From the NCBI RefSeq assembly GCF_000315625.1, contig NW_005434623.1:289055-332814 (forward strand): a DNA stretch of 43,760 bases, written 5' to 3'. The stretch is from Guillardia theta CCMP2712. Its lineage: Eukaryota; Cryptophyceae; Pyrenomonadales; Geminigeraceae. The number at the start of each line of letters is the position of its first letter. The first letter of the stretch is position 1. This document shows positions 40,685 to 43,760 of this stretch, piece after piece. Below the pieces are notes generated by a model. That model made no database searches, was not told the origin of the DNA, and saw only the letters and a program-made list of their open reading frames with translations. The position numbers were made by a program, and so were the translations under genes.

Positions 40685-41708
40685 TCAGTGATGAGAATGC
40701 AGAAAAAAATCGTTTCCGATTGCAAAATCATGAATGCTGTCGAGAATAATGGGGCCAACCACGGCCTCGATATCTGCTTCATGAAGCTGCATGCTTTCTG
40801 GGAAGAAGTCATAGTGGTTCATGTTATCATGTAGGCCTCCTTCCATGTCGACTGCTGCAAGGCTAAAGTCCACGCTCTCAACTTGATGTTGAACTCTGCA
40901 GTCCGAGCACATCTGGTCGTACGTTCGCTTCCTAGAAAGATACCGAGGACCCAATACTTCGGCACTGTCGTCCGAATCTTGATCGGTAGTTGTGCTAGAG
41001 GTACACTCAGAGGCCTCATGCCACTTCTGGCCTTGGCTGCTTGACGTCTCATCGTGCTCTGACTTGGAAGACGGCGTCTCCATCAGAGATGATCGACGAG
41101 AGGATTTCTTCATAAGCTCTTCTTTCCATTGGTCATGAAAGGTTTGGCAAATTGACACGAATGTTTCACGAGTTACAGATCCGTCGACAGCTGAGAGGGA
41201 TTGCTCAAGATTTCCCCATCTGGACTCTAGAAGTTTGAGGTCAGCAGCATCGTGTGGATTGAGCCATCTCCTGTAGACGAAATAATACCGCACTCCTGCA
41301 TGTTCAAGTCAGGCTAGTGCGCGGTGAGGGAGAACGTCGGTACCCTGAACGCGCCTTCCACGAGACTCTTCTTGATCTTCGTCATACGGACTCTTCGATC
41401 TTGCTTTGAAGAAGCCGTGCTTCTCCAAATACTTGTTGAATTCTATCCGTGTCAACCCGCTCCTTCCCGAATGTGAGTTTGTGTCACGGATGGCTGACGG
41501 CATGAGCGAGGATAGCGCCTCGAACAGGGAAAGCCTTCCTGTGCGATCGACAATCTGAAATGAAGATATGTTTTTCGTATGCGTATCTTCCGTCACCTTG
41601 CGAGTCATTCACGATCAGAAGAAGGCCCTCATGGTCTCAAGCACTCACCGCATTGGCAAACAAAAGCCCGATCTTCTTGTTCGTTTCAGAGGCACTCGGT
41701 CTTCCCAT
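40685..41708 (-). CDS. Unrecognised 293-residue protein
   Basis: Three exons on the - strand, 41708-41649, 41554-41344 and 41295-40685, all in frame. The product starts MGRPSASETNKKIGLLFANA. It has a helical segment with an EF-hand-like rhythm (GRLSLFEALSSLMPSAI, GLTRIEFNKYLEKHGFFKAR), and a second one (GSVTRETFVSICQTFHDQW). I do not see complete Ca-binding loops. A Ser/Thr/Asp-rich stretch follows (SSKSEHDETSSSQG, TTTDQDSDDSAEV), then a basic CSDC-containing piece and a C-terminus rich in His/Asp/Phe. It converges with the LRR gene, with about 100 bases between stop codons. Family unknown. Confidence 0.75.
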
Positions 41709-42791
41709 CTTTCCCTCAGACTTGTCCAGGAGTTGGCAACTAAGGCAATATTCCTTGCTCACAAGGAGAGGGAGGTAGAGTCAACACAGGAAAGTAACGC
41801 TGAGACTGACGAGCGCCCACAAGGAGGAAGAGGGATGGGAAGGACGCTGCGGCTGGGCAAGATCATCCGGAAAAAAGAAAAGTTCACTGCCGTGGTCACT
41901 TTTGCTACCCGGTCCTTTGTAGGCTACAGGAGGGGTGGTCTTTCGGTTGAGCGCTTGCTGATGCATCGGATGTTCAGGTTGATTATTGTCATCCTTAAAG
42001 CACCACCCGGTACTTTCCCCGGCGTTAGCCAATCTTTGGGCCATCAGACGGGTGGTACTTTGGCCTCGGTAGACCCGGAGCTCGATGACTCAATATCAGC
42101 CAGTCCCTCCTACATTGACCCACTTGACTCCGAAAGATATCGTCTTGATAACGAAAAGGCGTAAAGAGCTCTTTTCGATCCTCCGGCGCTCCGGTAAAAT
42201 GAGATATGTAAAACTAAAATCCCGTGTTGACTGAAATACTTCTACCATTTTTACTGCCGGAGCAGCCTCAGTCAGGCTCTAGATTCCACTAAACACTGGT
42301 CAGCTTCGGCTTGCCGCCAGTAACGTGGCTGCCAGGCTGATCGGACCGCCCGGATTTTTTTTAGGTCGAGCCGGTGTTTTTAACTTAACTTTGAATACTC
42401 GGTGACGGACCACTGAGTCCGTCACGGCGCGGCAGCGATCGGAGTGGCCCGGGCGGAATGCGTATGCTGTTCTCATAGGATACCGGTGGTAGTGTACCCC
42501 TTGGTTTTTGAGGGGTGTTGCTCGGTAATATCAGTGGTAGGGGTGCTTCATATTTTGAACTGGCGTGTCCATTTGTTTTAACGACAATGAATTGTTTATT
42601 CGAATACATAGTACAAACAGTTGTACTGTGTAACGGTTCATAACTGCTAATTTGTATCATCTAAAACAATTTTGATGACCCACCCTCATCGACAGGGTGG
42701 GGAAACGCTCCCCATCATTCCCATCGTCAATCGCACACCGACATGCTGAGCCGCCGGGCGAGCACAGCAGCAAGGTCAACGAGCTGCCGCC
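41709..42791. other. Intergenic region with GC-rich block 7 and hairpin
   Basis: A 198-codon + strand frame (41568-42164) overlaps the 5' part of the - strand gene and has no other support. A GC-rich block with the family words lies at about 42280-42460. It holds the 17-mer TTTTAACTTAACTTTGA (42377-42393) and a perfect inverted repeat GTGACGGAC / GTCCGTCAC at 42402-42410 and 42417-42425 with a 6-nt loop. Sequence from 42460 to 42790 is ordinary; the promoter of the next gene should be there. Confidence 0.5.
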
Positions 42792-43726
42792 ATGAGCACA
42801 GATGAAGGACCGCCGAGTAAGAAGATGATCGCAAGGTACACTTGGCATCAAGAATCCAGCACAAATTCTTACTTGGTGATCTTGCAGAAGTGGATCAATC
42901 AGCATGAGTTCGTCATCCTACATTTCCGACGACTAAGTCAATCGTATCATCAATGTTCTCTTCAAGACTTCTGGGCTCTCAGAGTAATGTACTTTATCTA
43001 AAGACTCTCATGAACTGAATGATAATATCTGTAAGATCATGACGAGTCCGCTTAATTAAGGCGCAATCACATCTCACTTGACCCCCTCCTTGGCACGTCT
43101 TCTGTACGCTTCGTTACATCGTTGCTTCACATCTTCAGAACTTGAAGTTTGATGATATTTGATTCTTTAAAATATGCCAATTAGTTGACTCTGAGTCACG
43201 AAGCTCTTGTTGAAGTATCTTCCCTCCTCTCTCCAAACTCTCCTCACTCAGGTCCTTTGGATGTTTGCACATTTGCTGAAATGCATGAACTTTGCTTTGC
43301 TTCCCTAAAGGCGGAGCTTGACGTCCAATTAAGCCTCAGATCATATCAGGGATCAAGTCTTGAGCTTGTAAGCTGGCATGCAAGAATCTATTGTGCGTTG
43401 CAACCAGACTGACATGGCCGCGTTGAATGTAGAATCAAGGTTGGAGGTGTTATGTGATTTGACATTTCTTATTCATTTAGAAGCATTTATCTCAGCATGT
43501 CGAACTACCAGCAAATTGACACGGACTCCCAGTCAATGATAATGACAACCACAATAGCATATGGAATGTCTCCAACTGCGCGCACAACAGAATGGGAAGC
43601 ACATCATGCTGGCAGGTGCACTGCCATCCAACACCGGTGCCGTTGGATTTGCTGGTCTTCAGAGTTGTCCTACATTTGTTTGGCATAAAGCGGCAAGGCT
43701 TTGAAGCATGTGGACATGGAATATAA
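42792..43726 (+). CDS. Probable spliced gene, not resolved
   Basis: An ATG in good context (GCCGCCATGAGC) at 42792 starts MSTDEGPPSKKMIAR, with a GTACAC donor after 42835. Further coding-like pieces on the same strand are about 43247-43368 (PLDVCTFAEMHELCFASLKA, donor GTAAGC), 43498-43616 (MSNYQQIDTDSQSMIM, donor GTGCAC) and 43664-43726 (VVLHLFGIKRQGFEACG, stop TAA). The last two join in frame. I could not connect the first two without a frame conflict, so this may be one gene with missed exons or two small ones. No family recognised. Confidence 0.35.
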
Positions 43727-43760
43727 TCAACGATCATGCATCTTTACGAAATGGTTTTAA

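Noticed and set aside
41568-42164. 198-codon + strand frame
   Set aside because: Its first 140 bases overlap the first exon and first intron of a well-supported - strand gene, and the rest shows no motif, exon border or composition typical of the other genes.

Overview
This window is nuclear DNA of a unicellular alga with a secondary red plastid, most likely a cryptophyte (Guillardia theta or a close relative). Every gene of appreciable size is split by many short GT-AG introns, typically 41-100 nt, often with a CTAAC/CTGAC branch-site sequence. Two proteins carry a bipartite plastid leader: a signal peptide followed by Phe at +1. One of these is a CSP41-type plastid protein. A PPi-dependent phosphofructokinase carries a signal peptide without the Phe. 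RWP-RK and katanin genes also fit an alga. The species is an inference; no marker gene for it lies here.

Layout: (1) 3' part of an unresolved + strand gene (284-993); (2) membrane-anchored pepsin-like aspartic protease, - strand (1401-4593); (3) unrecognised 810-aa single-pass membrane protein, + (5623-9871); (4) katanin p60 AAA ATPase, - (10075-13445); (5) FKBP-TPR prolyl isomerase, + (14480-15860); (6) small tentative gene, + (17191-17668); (7) a 1528-aa protein joining a caspase-like domain, a protein kinase and ARM repeats, - (17780-22791); (8) CSP41-like plastid protein, + (23390-25682); (9) plastid-leader GNAT acetyltransferase, + (26537-27535); (10) RWP-RK transcription factor, + (29639-30552); (11) PPi-phosphofructokinase, - (30958-33606); (12) second GNAT, - (35535-36122); (13) large LRR protein, + (36513-40585); (14) unrecognised 293-aa protein, - (40685-41708); (15) unresolved gene, + (42792-43726).

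I derived exon structures by hand from splice consensus and reading-frame continuity. For genes 2-9, 10, 11 and 14 the summed exon lengths divide by three and every junction keeps frame. Gene 13 does so except in one interval (38468-38834).

There are no operons. Gene density is high and orientation alternates. The gaps hold unusual GC-rich blocks at about 13.5, 16.2, 25.8, 27.7, 34.5, 36.3 and 42.3 kb. These are full of GGCC/CCGG strings, ACTGAGTC-like words and inverted repeats, including a perfect 61-nt palindrome at 16396-16456. AT-richer stretches carry a recurring TGTAGTAA word. Simple repeats (GAT, CTCCTG, CTCTG/CTCCT, CTC, GAAGAG) sit mostly inside introns.

The most interesting item is the predicted caspase-kinase-ARM fusion. 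Next are the recurrent GC-rich intergenic element and the set of compartment-targeting leaders.
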